A stretch of DNA of 64,000 nucleotides from Paraburkholderia monticola (lineage in GTDB: Bacteria > Pseudomonadota > Gammaproteobacteria > Burkholderiales > Burkholderiaceae). The stretch lies in contig NZ_LRBG01000038.1 in NCBI RefSeq assembly GCF_001580545.1, positions 1 to 64,000 on the forward strand, written 5' to 3'. The stretch's first letter is position 1. Each line of letters opens with the position of its first letter. The notes below the pieces were generated by a model. The model was not told the origin of the DNA and searched no databases. It was given only the letters and a program-made list of their open reading frames with translations. Shown here piece after piece: positions 1-7,700 of the stretch. Made by a program: the position numbers and the translations under genes.

Positions 1-115
1 AAAATGTTATTTGCAGTCCTATCTGATAGCATCTTAGTATTAAATACTTGCAGTCCACGGTTAGGATAAGCGCGCGCCATCCACAAGATGACATCACCTA
101 TCTTTTATCCATTAC
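1..115. other. Unidentified low-quality contig end
   Basis: This AT-rich stretch lies outside an adaptor sequence (116-185). It contains no coding frame and differs in composition from the rest of the window. Because it is distal to the adaptor it is probably also library-derived or low-quality read sequence, but I cannot match it to a specific oligonucleotide. Confidence 0.5.
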
Positions 116-185
116 AATTAAACGGCCACACCCGACATCGACAAGTAAGGAGTAGTCGGCAACGTCAGATGTGTATAAGAGACAG
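116..185 (+). other. Illumina P5 / i5 index / Nextera adaptor (artefact)
   Basis: Positions 167-185 are exactly the 19-base Tn5 mosaic end used in Nextera kits (AGATGTGTATAAGAGACAG). Positions 153-166 match the Read-1 overhang at 12 of 14 bases. Positions 145-152 read GTAAGGAG, the i5 index usually called S505. Positions 116-144 align without gaps to the 29-base P5 flow-cell oligonucleotide at about 21 of 29 bases. The element order is exactly that of a finished Illumina library end. This is assembly contamination, not organism DNA. Confidence 0.95.
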
Positions 186-262
186 CCCGAACAGGACCGT
201 GAAACGACTCCACGCCGATGATAGTGCGGATTGCCCGTGTGAAAGTAGGTAATCGTCAGGCT
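186..262 (+). rRNA. rrf: 5S ribosomal RNA, 3' part (5' truncated by adaptor)
   Basis: The sequence from CCCGAACAGGACCGTGAAAC to GGTAATCGTCAGGCT matches the 3' two thirds of a Burkholderiales 5S rRNA, including the conserved CCGATGATAGTGCGG region and the 3' acceptor strand. The 5' third is missing because the adaptor is joined at 185/186, so this is the end of a collapsed rRNA operon. A terminator follows at 277-306. Confidence 0.93.
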
Positions 263-276
263 CCTCACCCCGTCAG

Positions 277-306
277 AAACCCCACCCCCTACAGGGTGGG
301 GTTTTT
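277..306 (+). terminator. Rho-independent terminator of the rRNA operon
   Basis: The arms ACCCCACCC and GGGTGGGGT enclose a short loop and are followed by five T residues, 15 bases after the 5S rRNA end. Stem, T-tract and position are those of an intrinsic terminator. Confidence 0.93.
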
Positions 307-442
307 GCGTTTACGCGCCGATTTTGCGCATTTCATCATTTTCCAGTCCGAAGCGCATCCGCGTAACCCGTCAGTTCCCGACACGCTTGCCTAACCTCCG
401 TGCCCTTTTGGTTTACGCGGTGAGTACTTCTACAAAAAAGCG

Positions 443-904
443 CTAAGCCCGCTTACGCGCCAGTGCCCGATCGGATGCACCCGCAATAAAACGGTCGAGC
501 CTTTCACTGGCCTCGGTAACCGCCCAAAGCGGAGCGCGATGCAATTGCCGATCGTAACTGGTCGCGATCGATGCAAAGAGCTCGAACCCCGCATCGTCGA
601 GGCTCCATTCGTCGCGTTCCCGACCGGCGTCGAACATCCTCGCGGAGGCGCGGTCCGCCGCGTGGAGCTCTTCATGACTCATCGAACCGAAGCCGGCATC
701 GGCCAGGTAGCTGGTCAGCAGCATGATCTGCGTGAGCGTTTGTGCGTCGCTCTTCGTGCCGACGCCGCGGCGCAGTGCATCGAGCGACAGATGAACTCGC
801 AATGCGAGATCGTCGGCGATCTGACGCGCGATGGGCAACAGCATGGCTTTGGCATGCCGCGCGCGGGCGGCGCCAGTGTTGCGGAAAGGAATCGGTTGTG
901 CCAT
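443..904 (-). CDS. Conserved hypothetical protein, 153 aa
   Basis: I do not recognise a named family. The ATG at 904 is chosen because the protein then opens with MAQPIPFRNTG; an upstream extension to 955 adds residues that look non-coding. The protein is largely helical, without signal peptide, membrane segment or clear motif. It has a basic, Ala/Arg-rich first 40 residues and an acidic middle (EELHAADRASARMFDAGRERDE). High-GC codon use is like the surrounding genes. It stands alone, converging on the rRNA terminator. A small regulatory or DNA-associated protein is possible but unproven. Confidence 0.6.
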   Translation of the reverse strand: MAQPIPFRNTGAARARHAKAMLLPIARQIADDLALRVHLSLDALRRGVGTKSDAQTLTQIMLLTSYLADAGFGSMSHEELHAADRASARMFDAGRERDEWSLDDAGFELFASIATSYDRQLHRAPLWAVTEASERLDRFIAGASDRALARKRA

Positions 905-1595
905 GGAGATCCAAGGGGGTTGCCTGAGCACATGCAATAACGGCGCGCTTCGCAAAAGGTTGAGCCTTCATTGCATCTTGCGCGCTTTCCTTGACGAAAA
1001 CGTTTGCTAGTGGCCACTTCCGCGCAGATTGCCGGTACCTCGAGGCGCGTGAAGTCGAGCGGATTCGCGCCGTAGGCCCCCGCGTTGCGTCGTCCGCTTC
1101 CGCCGAATCCAGCGCTTTTGCCGCTCATGCTTACTTACTGAAAGGCGTCGACGCGCCGCGTCCTCGCGCACGGCCGGCCATCTGCCTCGTCCAAAACCTC
1201 TCTATCATGGCAACTGGAACGACGCCCATCAGGAAGCCGACCTGAGCAAGTCGTGGCCAATGACGCATCGCTCACCACGACGGATCAACCATGGCGCGCG
1301 CCCTGCACACAAGCAGCCTGCAAGCAGGGCAACAACGCCACAAACAGCGCAAGCAACGGTGCAGAGACCTCCTTCGCGAGCGACATCGAACAGATCGCCG
1401 ACCATCCGCGCACTGGGTCGCCGACCTCGGGCAGAGCGCGCTGCGCCTTGGTCTTTCGTCGATCGGGCGTGATCAGCGACGTGGGCCACGACGCAGTCCA
1501 CCTGGCACGCGTCGCGCCGACCACCCGAAAGCAAGCTGCAACGCGCCGCTGCAAGCGATGCTGACCGCAACGTCAAAGTCGGGGACCTTACGCTC
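905..1595. other. Intergenic region without a convincing gene
   Basis: About 690 bases separate the divergent hypothetical gene and the M81 gene. The open frames on both strands have no good ribosome binding sites and Arg/Ala-rich, non-protein-like translations. No RNA gene or strong promoter was recognised. The segment presumably holds the two divergent promoters. Confidence 0.6.
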
Positions 1596-3086
1596 ATGAA
1601 AATCCTGATCGCACGAATGAACCACGAGACCAACACGTTCTCGCCGGTAGAGACCCCACTGGCCGCATTCGGCCGCTACGGCCCGAGCTACGCACGTGCC
1701 GCATTCGAGGAAAACAAAGGCATGCAAACGGCGATGGCCGCGTTCATCGACGCCGCCGAGCGCGCGCACGCCGAGATCGTGACGCCGATCTCCGCAATGG
1801 CGAATCCGAGCGGGCCGGTCGATGCCGCCGCCTACGATGCGATCTGCGACGCGATCGTGACCGCCGCAACGGGCTGCGACGCCGCACTGCTCGATCTGCA
1901 CGGCGCGATGGTCGCCGAGAATTCGACCGATGGCGAAGGCGATCTGCTCGCGCGCGTGCGTGCGTTGCTGCCGCACGCGCCGATCGCGGTCGCGCTCGAT
2001 TTGCACGGTAACGTCACGCAGAAGATGATCGACAACGCGGATGTCATCGTCAGCTTCAAGACCTATCCGCACGTCGACATGTACGAGACTGGCGCGCACG
2101 CGGCGCGGTTGCTGTTCGACATGATCGAGGGCCGCGCGCAGCCGATGATCGCGTGGCGTCAACCGCCACTGCTGACGCACACGCTGCGCAGCGCGAGCGC
2201 CGACGGAGCGATGAAACGCGCGCTCGATGCCGCGCGCGCCGCCGAGGCCGACGGCATGCTCGCGGTGTCGGTGCTGGCCGGCTTCTCGCTCGCCGATATT
2301 CCCGCGCCGTGCATTAGCGTCGTCGTCGTGAGCAATGGCGAGCGCGCCGCTGCGGAGGCGGTCGCTGAGCGCATCGCGCGACAGATCTGGGACGAGCGCG
2401 ACGATTTCGTTTATCGCAGTGCGCCGCTTGCCGAATCGGTCGCGCGGGCGGCCTCGCTTGCACGCGGCGCGGACAAGCCGGTGCTGCTGCTCGATCACGG
2501 CGACAACTGCATGTCGGGCGGCACGTGCGACACGATGGATCTGCTCGAGGAAGCATTGAAGCAGGGCCTCGAAGGCATCGTCAGCGGGCCGTTGTGCGAC
2601 CCGCAGGCGGTCGCGGCGTTGGCGGCCGCGAATGTCGGCAGCACGGTCACGCTCGCGATCGGCAACAAGCTCACGAACGATGCATTGCCGGCGCGTTCGC
2701 CGCTTGCCATGAGCGGCGTCGTGCGCGCGCTGACCGACGGCGAATACGTGATCAGCGGCCCGACCTACACCGGCCAGCGCGCCTACATGGGACGCGCGGC
2801 CGTGCTCGACACCGGCACGGTAAAGCTCGTCGTGACCGAGCGCACGCATGAGCCGTGGGACCTCGGCGTGTTCGAGAGCGTCGGCATCGATCCGCGCCGC
2901 GCGCGTTTTCTGTTGCTCAAATCGCGGATGTATTGCCGGCCGGTGTTCATGCCGATCGCGGCGGCACTCGTCGAATGCGATAGCCGCGGCGTCACCAGTT
3001 CGGACTATGCTCTGTTCAGCTTCGAGCACGTGAAGCGACCGGTTTATCCATTGGATCCACACACCGAATGGGCCACGACCAACTGA
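1596..3086 (+). CDS. M81 family metallopeptidase (MlrC-like)
   Basis: 496 aa, the normal length for the family founded by MlrC, a zinc enzyme of microcystin linear-peptide breakdown. Most bacterial members have unknown natural substrates. The N-terminal domain opens MKILIARMNHETNTFSP, typical of the family. Metal ligands are visible as the DLHGN motif (D135, H137) and YPHVD (H159), spaced as in MlrC. The C-terminal domain has the GDNCMSGG and GPTYTG signatures. No signal peptide, so cytoplasmic. The ribosome binding site is weak (GGGGA about 13 bases upstream). It stands alone before the tRNA-Val gene, so context gives no substrate. Family assignment is solid; substrate unknown. Confidence 0.9.
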   Translation: MKILIARMNHETNTFSPVETPLAAFGRYGPSYARAAFEENKGMQTAMAAFIDAAERAHAEIVTPISAMANPSGPVDAAAYDAICDAIVTAATGCDAALLDLHGAMVAENSTDGEGDLLARVRALLPHAPIAVALDLHGNVTQKMIDNADVIVSFKTYPHVDMYETGAHAARLLFDMIEGRAQPMIAWRQPPLLTHTLRSASADGAMKRALDAARAAEADGMLAVSVLAGFSLADIPAPCISVVVVSNGERAAAEAVAERIARQIWDERDDFVYRSAPLAESVARAASLARGADKPVLLLDHGDNCMSGGTCDTMDLLEEALKQGLEGIVSGPLCDPQAVAALAAANVGSTVTLAIGNKLTNDALPARSPLAMSGVVRALTDGEYVISGPTYTGQRAYMGRAAVLDTGTVKLVVTERTHEPWDLGVFESVGIDPRRARFLLLKSRMYCRPVFMPIAAALVECDSRGVTSSDYALFSFEHVKRPVYPLDPHTEWATTN

Positions 3087-3123
3087 TCCAGATGCACGCC
3101 TCGCGATAAATCGCGGCAAGGGC

Positions 3124-3152
3124 TTGTGCAGTGCGCGACGAGTCTCTATAAT
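3124..3152 (+). promoter_or_regulatory. Sigma-70 promoter of tRNA-Val
   Basis: A perfect -10 box TATAAT (3147-3152) lies 17 bases after a -35-like TTGTGC (3124-3129). The tRNA starts 12 bases downstream of the -10 box. Confidence 0.75.
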
Positions 3153-3164
3153 TCGCGCCTCTAA

Positions 3165-3241
3165 AGGCTCGTAGCTCAGTTGGTTAGAGCACCACCTTGA
3201 CATGGTGGGGGTCGTTGGTTCGAATCCAATCGAGCCTACCA
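3165..3241 (+). tRNA. tRNA-Val (GAC)
   Basis: 77 bases with a perfect 7-bp acceptor stem (AGGCTCG/CGAGCCT), D-loop AGTTGGTTAGA, anticodon stem CCACC/GGTGG around loop TTGACAT (anticodon GAC), T-loop GGTTCGAATCC and an encoded CCA end. The anticodon assigns valine. Confidence 0.97.
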
Positions 3242-3254
3242 ACGCATCTGTGAC

Positions 3255-3284
3255 GTAGACGAAAGCGGTTCCGCTTTCGTCTAC
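3255..3284. terminator. Perfect 14-bp inverted repeat after tRNA-Val
   Basis: GTAGACGAAAGCGG and its exact complement are separated by only TT. The site lies 13 bases after the tRNA end and has no T-tract. It may act in 3' processing or termination of the tRNA transcript; the mechanism is inferred from position only. Confidence 0.55.
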
Positions 3285-3508
3285 GGTCCAGTCAAAATCC
3301 TTCCAGTCTTTCCCCCAGCATCGCCGTTCGGCATCCCATCCCCTGCGTTTTCGTTGTCTGCTTGCGCCTCGAAGCTCGCGCGCTATCGCGTCGTCGTTCG
3401 TCAAGGCGCGGTACAGTTAGGCCTTCCCCTTTCGCCGCCGATCCGACTGCCGTTCGCATCGCATCGTAGGGTCACGCTATGTCGGCAGCATCCAACGGAG
3501 CTGACGCA

Positions 3509-5212
3509 ATGAAGAAGCTCATCAACGATGTGTCCACCGTCGTCCCCGACATGCTCGACGGGCTCGTCGCGCTCAATCCCCATCTCTCGCTATTGCAGGG
3601 TGGCACGATCGTCGTGCGCGCCGATGCCGAGGCCGTGGCCGCACGCGGCGAGGTCGCGCTGATCTCGGGCGGCGGCTCGGGCCACGAGCCCGCCCACGGT
3701 GGCTACGTGGGCAGCGGCATGTTGAGCGCGGCGGTGGCCGGCGAGGTCTTCACGTCGCCGTCCACCGATGCGGTACTCGACGCGATCCGCGCAGTGACCG
3801 GCCCCGCGGGCGCGCTGCTGATCGTCAAGAACTACACGGGCGACCGCTTCAACTTCGGCCTCGCGGCCGAAATCGCGCGCGCCGAAGGCATCCCCGTCGA
3901 GATGATGATCGTCGCCGACGACGTCGCGTTGAGCGCGAGCGGCGATCACGCGGGCCGTCGTGGACTCGCGGGCACGGTGCTGGTTCACAAGATCGCGGGG
4001 GCGGCGGCCGCGCGCGGTTTGCCGTTGACCGAGGTCGCGCGGATCGCTCGCGAGGCGGCCGCGTCGCTCGGCACGATGGGCGTCGCACTGACACCCTGCA
4101 CGGTGCCGGCCGCGGGCAAGCCGGGCTTCGAGCTGGCAGATGGCGAAATCGAATGGGGCCTCGGCATTCATGGCGAACCCGGCGTGGCGCGGGGGGCGCT
4201 GGAGCCTGCCGACGCGATCGTCGGCAAGCTGCTGACGAAGATCGTCGACGATCTCGCGTTGCAGGCAGGCGAGCGCGTCGCGCTGCTCGTCAACAATCTG
4301 GGGGGCACGCCGTCGAGCGAACTCAACGTGGTGGCCGGCGCCGCGCTGCGCGAGCTCGACCGGCGCGGCATCGAAGTCGCGCGCGCGTGGGCGGGCACAT
4401 TCCTGAGCGCGCTCGAAATGGCCGGCGTCTCGCTGACACTGCTGCGTGTCGACGACGACCGGCTGAACCTGCTCGACGCCGCCGCACAGACGAGCGCATG
4501 GCCAGCGCTGAGCGGACGCATCGCGCCGGTCGCGGTGCGCGCCGCGCCATCGGCACCGCAAGGCGCGAGCGGCGCGACGCTTGCACGTGACGCGACGCTG
4601 CGACGCGCGATCGAAGCGGTCTGCGAGTGCCTGCTGGCAGCCGAGCCGACCTTGACCGAGCTGGACCAGCGCGTCGGCGACGGCGACCTCGGCATCAGCC
4701 TCGCGCGCGGCGCACGTGCGGTGCAGCTCGAACTCGATTCCTACGCGTCGGAGACGACGCCGGGCGCGGTCTTGCGCGCAATCTCGGCGACGGTGCGGCG
4801 CGTGGTGGGCGGCACGTCAGGTCCGTTGTACGCGGTGATGCTGCTGCGCGCGGCGGTCGCGCTCGAACAGTCGGGCGAGACCACCGCGCGGCAATGGGCG
4901 GCGGCGTTCAGCGCCGGTGTCGATGGATTGATGGAGTTGGGTGGCGCGAGGCCAGGCGATCGCACGATGGTCGATGCGCTAAAGCCCGCCGCCGAAGCGC
5001 TGCATGACGCGCTCGCTCAGGCGGCGTCGACCGATGCCGCGTTGCAAGCCGCGGTGGCCGCGGCAACCGATGGCGCGTTGCGCACCGCATCGATGCATCC
5101 GCGACGCGGGCGTTCGAGCTACGTCGGCGAACGCGCGCTCGGTCATGTGGACCCCGGCGCGCAGGCGGTGGCGTTGTGGCTCGCGGCGATTCGTGACGCG
5201 CTGGCGACTTAG
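3509..5212 (+). CDS. Dihydroxyacetone kinase, fused DhaK-DhaL (ATP type)
   Basis: Phosphorylates dihydroxyacetone (and possibly other short ketoses or glyceraldehyde) to feed lower glycolysis. The start at 3509 gives 567 aa and follows GGAG by 8 bases; an in-frame ATG at 3479 lacks this site. The DhaK domain (about 1-330) has GGGSGHEPAH at 54-63 and the substrate-binding His in GLGIHGEPG (H221). After an Ala-rich linker, the DhaL domain (about 365-567) has the Mg-ATP binding aspartates in RVGDGDLG. Both domains in one chain, with no PTS components nearby, indicate ATP rather than PEP-phosphotransferase as phosphate donor. Single-gene unit, convergent with the selenium-side operon. Confidence 0.93.
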   Translation: MKKLINDVSTVVPDMLDGLVALNPHLSLLQGGTIVVRADAEAVAARGEVALISGGGSGHEPAHGGYVGSGMLSAAVAGEVFTSPSTDAVLDAIRAVTGPAGALLIVKNYTGDRFNFGLAAEIARAEGIPVEMMIVADDVALSASGDHAGRRGLAGTVLVHKIAGAAAARGLPLTEVARIAREAAASLGTMGVALTPCTVPAAGKPGFELADGEIEWGLGIHGEPGVARGALEPADAIVGKLLTKIVDDLALQAGERVALLVNNLGGTPSSELNVVAGAALRELDRRGIEVARAWAGTFLSALEMAGVSLTLLRVDDDRLNLLDAAAQTSAWPALSGRIAPVAVRAAPSAPQGASGATLARDATLRRAIEAVCECLLAAEPTLTELDQRVGDGDLGISLARGARAVQLELDSYASETTPGAVLRAISATVRRVVGGTSGPLYAVMLLRAAVALEQSGETTARQWAAAFSAGVDGLMELGGARPGDRTMVDALKPAAEALHDALAQAASTDAALQAAVAAATDGALRTASMHPRRGRSSYVGERALGHVDPGAQAVALWLAAIRDALAT

Positions 5213-5247
5213 CCACACAGTCCGCGAAGCGAGCGGAGAGAATCGAC

Positions 5248-5264
5248 GCGGCCCTCAGGGCCGC
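5248..5264. terminator. GC hairpin between convergent genes
   Basis: GCGGCCC and GGGCCGC enclose the three bases TCA, which are the complement of the TGA stop codon of the minus-strand small gene. It lies 36 bases after the dihydroxyacetone kinase stop. A weak terminator shared by both directions is plausible; there is no T-tract. Confidence 0.45.
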
Positions 5265-5389
5265 AGCAGATCAAACCCCGCGAGCGCCACGACGCCGCTC
5301 AGCACGATCAACGCCACCGAATGCTGTCCCAGGTACAGCAGCCCGGCGGCGGACCAGCAGGTTACGGCAAATGCGGCAATGCGTTTCAT
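5255..5389 (-). CDS. Small membrane protein, 44 aa
   Basis: The frame runs from ATG at 5389 to TGA at 5255-5257 and begins MKRIAAFAVTCWSAAGLLYL. It is nearly all hydrophobic, with two likely membrane-crossing stretches (about 3-20 and 24-40), and ends DLLRP. The start is preceded by AAGGAAG at ideal spacing. It lies 36 bases downstream of the permease stop on the same strand, so it is probably co-transcribed and may be an accessory subunit of that permease. No named family recognised. Confidence 0.7.
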   Translation of the reverse strand: MKRIAAFAVTCWSAAGLLYLGQHSVALIVLSGVVALAGFDLLRP

Positions 5390-5425
5390 GCTTCCTTCTT
5401 CTACAGCTCAGACTCGAGAGCCCAT

Positions 5426-6481
5426 TCAAAAGCCCAATGCAACGGCCAGCAAACCGCTGGCTACACCACACACCGCTACCGCGCAGGTCACCACCGTCAG
5501 CACGCGCCGCGGAAACGACCGCGCGAGCATCGCGAGCGACGGCACGCTGACGAGCGGCAGCGTCATCAGGAGCGCGCCGGCGGGGCCGGCGGCCATGCCG
5601 AACGACAGCATCGCCTGAATGATCGGCACTTCGCCGGCGGTCGGAATCACGAACAGCGTGCCGGCGATCGACAGCGCAATGATCCACAGCAGGCTGTTGT
5701 CGATATCCGGGCCGATATGCGGAAACAGCCACGTGCGCGCCGCGCCCAGAATCAGCACGAGCACGATGTATTCCGGCACGAGCCGCAGCGTCATCCGGCC
5801 GAGAATCTTGATCCAGCGCGAGAACGCGGTGCCCGGATCGTCGGCGCTGACCAGTTGCGCGACGGCCTCACGCGACGCTTCCGCTTCCTGCGGCGTGACC
5901 ATGCGGTTCACGAGGTAGCCGAGGCCGAACACCATCACGATGCCGAGCGCGAGCCGCAGGCCCATCCACTGCCAGCCGAGCACGAAGCCCATGAAGATCA
6001 GCGTCGCGGGATTCAACGCGGTATTGCCGAGCCAGAATGCAATCGCCGCGCCGGGTGCCGCTTCGCGTGCGCGCAGGCCCGCGACGACCGGCGCCGCGCA
6101 GCAGGTGCACATCATGCCCGGCAACGACATCAGGCCGCCTTTGACGACGCTGTTGAAGTCGGCGCGGCCGAGCGCGCGCGCGACCCACTGCGGCGGAATC
6201 AGCGCCTGCACCGCGGAGCCGAGCAGCAGCCCGAGCACCATCGCCTGCCAGATCGCCTTGCCGTAGGCGAGCGCGTAATCGATCGCCGCTTGCCACGAGG
6301 CTGCCGGTGCGCTGGCCGACGTGCCCATCAGGATCGACTTGCCGATCGAATGCTGGCTCGCGGCGACGAACGCGCGGTTGTAGTACGGAAACCACTTCAC
6401 ATAGAAGAGACCGACCACGGCGATCAGCAGGAACACGATCCAGCCAAGCTTGACGCGGGGTTGCTGAAGGGTTGATTGCAT
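5426..6481 (-). CDS. COG0701-type (UPF0718/ArsP-like) permease
   Basis: 351 aa with roughly eight hydrophobic segments, the first at 13-30, and internal-repeat character typical of this permease family. A cysteine-rich motif GMMCTCCAAPVVAG lies about residues 123-136, and GNTALNPATL follows; such Cys clusters recur in members that handle thiophilic metalloid species. Known relatives include the organoarsenical exporter ArsP, but many are uncharacterised. It begins 25 bases after mnmH and is followed by the 44-aa membrane protein, forming selD-mnmH-permease-small protein. Context makes selenium transport a reasonable hypothesis; the sequence alone does not show substrate or direction. Confidence 0.83.
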   Translation of the reverse strand: MQSTLQQPRVKLGWIVFLLIAVVGLFYVKWFPYYNRAFVAASQHSIGKSILMGTSASAPAASWQAAIDYALAYGKAIWQAMVLGLLLGSAVQALIPPQWVARALGRADFNSVVKGGLMSLPGMMCTCCAAPVVAGLRAREAAPGAAIAFWLGNTALNPATLIFMGFVLGWQWMGLRLALGIVMVFGLGYLVNRMVTPQEAEASREAVAQLVSADDPGTAFSRWIKILGRMTLRLVPEYIVLVLILGAARTWLFPHIGPDIDNSLLWIIALSIAGTLFVIPTAGEVPIIQAMLSFGMAAGPAGALLMTLPLVSVPSLAMLARSFPRRVLTVVTCAVAVCGVASGLLAVALGF

Positions 6482-6506
6482 GATGGTTGTGAATTGTCGT
6501 TAGAGG

Positions 6507-7574
6507 TCAGCCGATGACGAGCGTGCTGCTGTCAAGTTGCGCGAGCAGCGTTTTCGCCTGTTCGACGACGTCGGCGTCGTTCGGGCGGAATTCGAGTTGC
6601 AGCGCATCCGGCAGTTGCTCGAAATGCTGGCCGCTGCTGCGCGCGTACGCGGGATCGTAATGCCGTTCGATCAGCTCGCGCGCGAGTTCGGCGCGCTGGT
6701 TCCCGTCGACGAGCTGCAGCCAGCCCGCGATCCGCTCGCGGCTGTGCAGGCCGATCAGCCGTTCCAGCTGTCCCTTCAGATAGTCGGGATGATCGAACAG
6801 ATGGGCGTAATCCTGCAGCAAGAACGCCGCGCGATCCTCGCGGCTCGAGTGCACCTCGACGCACGCGCCGCGATGAAACGTTTCGAGCAGCGCGAGCGGC
6901 AGCGTGACCGAGCCGATGCGCCGGCTTTCCGCCTCGACGAACACCGGCCGGTTCACGTCGAAGCCGCGCAGCGCGGTGACGAGCAGCGTGTCGAAACCCT
7001 TTTGCGACGGCTGCGACACGCCCGCATAGGCGCCGAGCAGCGAGCCGCGGTGCGACGCGAGCGCCTCGAGGTCGAGCGTTTGCGCGCCGGCCTCGTGCAA
7101 CGCCGACAGCAGGCGCGTCTTGCCGCTGCCGGTGGGGCCGACCAGCGCGATATAGCGGAAGCGGCGCGGCAGGGTTTCGAGCGTCTCGAGCGTCGCGCGT
7201 CGATAGCTTTTGTAGCCGCCGTCGAGTTGCCGCGCCGGCCAGCCGATCATGTTGAACAGCGTCGTGACCGAGCCCGAGCGCTTGCCGCCGCGCCAGCAGT
7301 AAATCAGCGGGCGCCAGTTGCGCGGCCGGTCGGCGAAGGTGGTTTCCAGATGGTGCGCGATGTTGCGTGCGACGAACGCCGCGCCGAGCCGGGTGCCCTC
7401 GAACGGCGACACCTGCTTGTAGGTCGTGCCGACCAGCACGCGTTCCTCGTTGCTCAGCACTGGCGCGTTGGTCGCGCCCGGAATATGGTCTTCCGCAAAC
7501 TCGAGCGGCGTGCGAACGTCGACGATTTCATCGAAATCGCCGGCTTTGTCGAGGCTGACCAGAAGGTTTTTCAA
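6507..7574 (-). CDS. mnmH: tRNA 2-selenouridine synthase (SelU/MnmH)
   Basis: Replaces the sulfur of 2-thiouridine at wobble position 34 of certain tRNAs with selenium, using selenophosphate and a geranylated intermediate. 355 aa. The N-terminal rhodanese domain carries the active Cys in YCWRGGKRSGS (C93). The C-terminal P-loop domain has GPTGSGKT at 146-153. Length and order match E. coli YbbB. It lies 126 bases downstream of selD on the same strand, so the selenophosphate donor and one of its consumers are expressed together. Confidence 0.96.
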   Translation of the reverse strand: MKNLLVSLDKAGDFDEIVDVRTPLEFAEDHIPGATNAPVLSNEERVLVGTTYKQVSPFEGTRLGAAFVARNIAHHLETTFADRPRNWRPLIYCWRGGKRSGSVTTLFNMIGWPARQLDGGYKSYRRATLETLETLPRRFRYIALVGPTGSGKTRLLSALHEAGAQTLDLEALASHRGSLLGAYAGVSQPSQKGFDTLLVTALRGFDVNRPVFVEAESRRIGSVTLPLALLETFHRGACVEVHSSREDRAAFLLQDYAHLFDHPDYLKGQLERLIGLHSRERIAGWLQLVDGNQRAELARELIERHYDPAYARSSGQHFEQLPDALQLEFRPNDADVVEQAKTLLAQLDSSTLVIG

Positions 7575-7700
7575 GGGAGTAGGGACGAAACAGACTGCGG
7601 GAAGAGCGAAATTATCGCATGGGCGGCCGGTTCGGGCCGGTTCGGGCCGATTGCGCGTCCTCTTTCCGCGTTCTGCGGTGGCGTCCCTCAGTCGCCTTCC

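Noticed and set aside
277..306. CCCCACCC...GGGTGGGG near the 5S rRNA as another copy of the C/G operator
   Set aside because: It has a T-tract directly after the stem and sits at an rRNA operon end, so it is an intrinsic terminator.
1473..3404. 643-aa minus-strand open frame opposite the M81 gene
   Set aside because: It is a GC-rich antisense frame: Arg/Ala/His-rich, overlapping a clear metallopeptidase gene and the tRNA.
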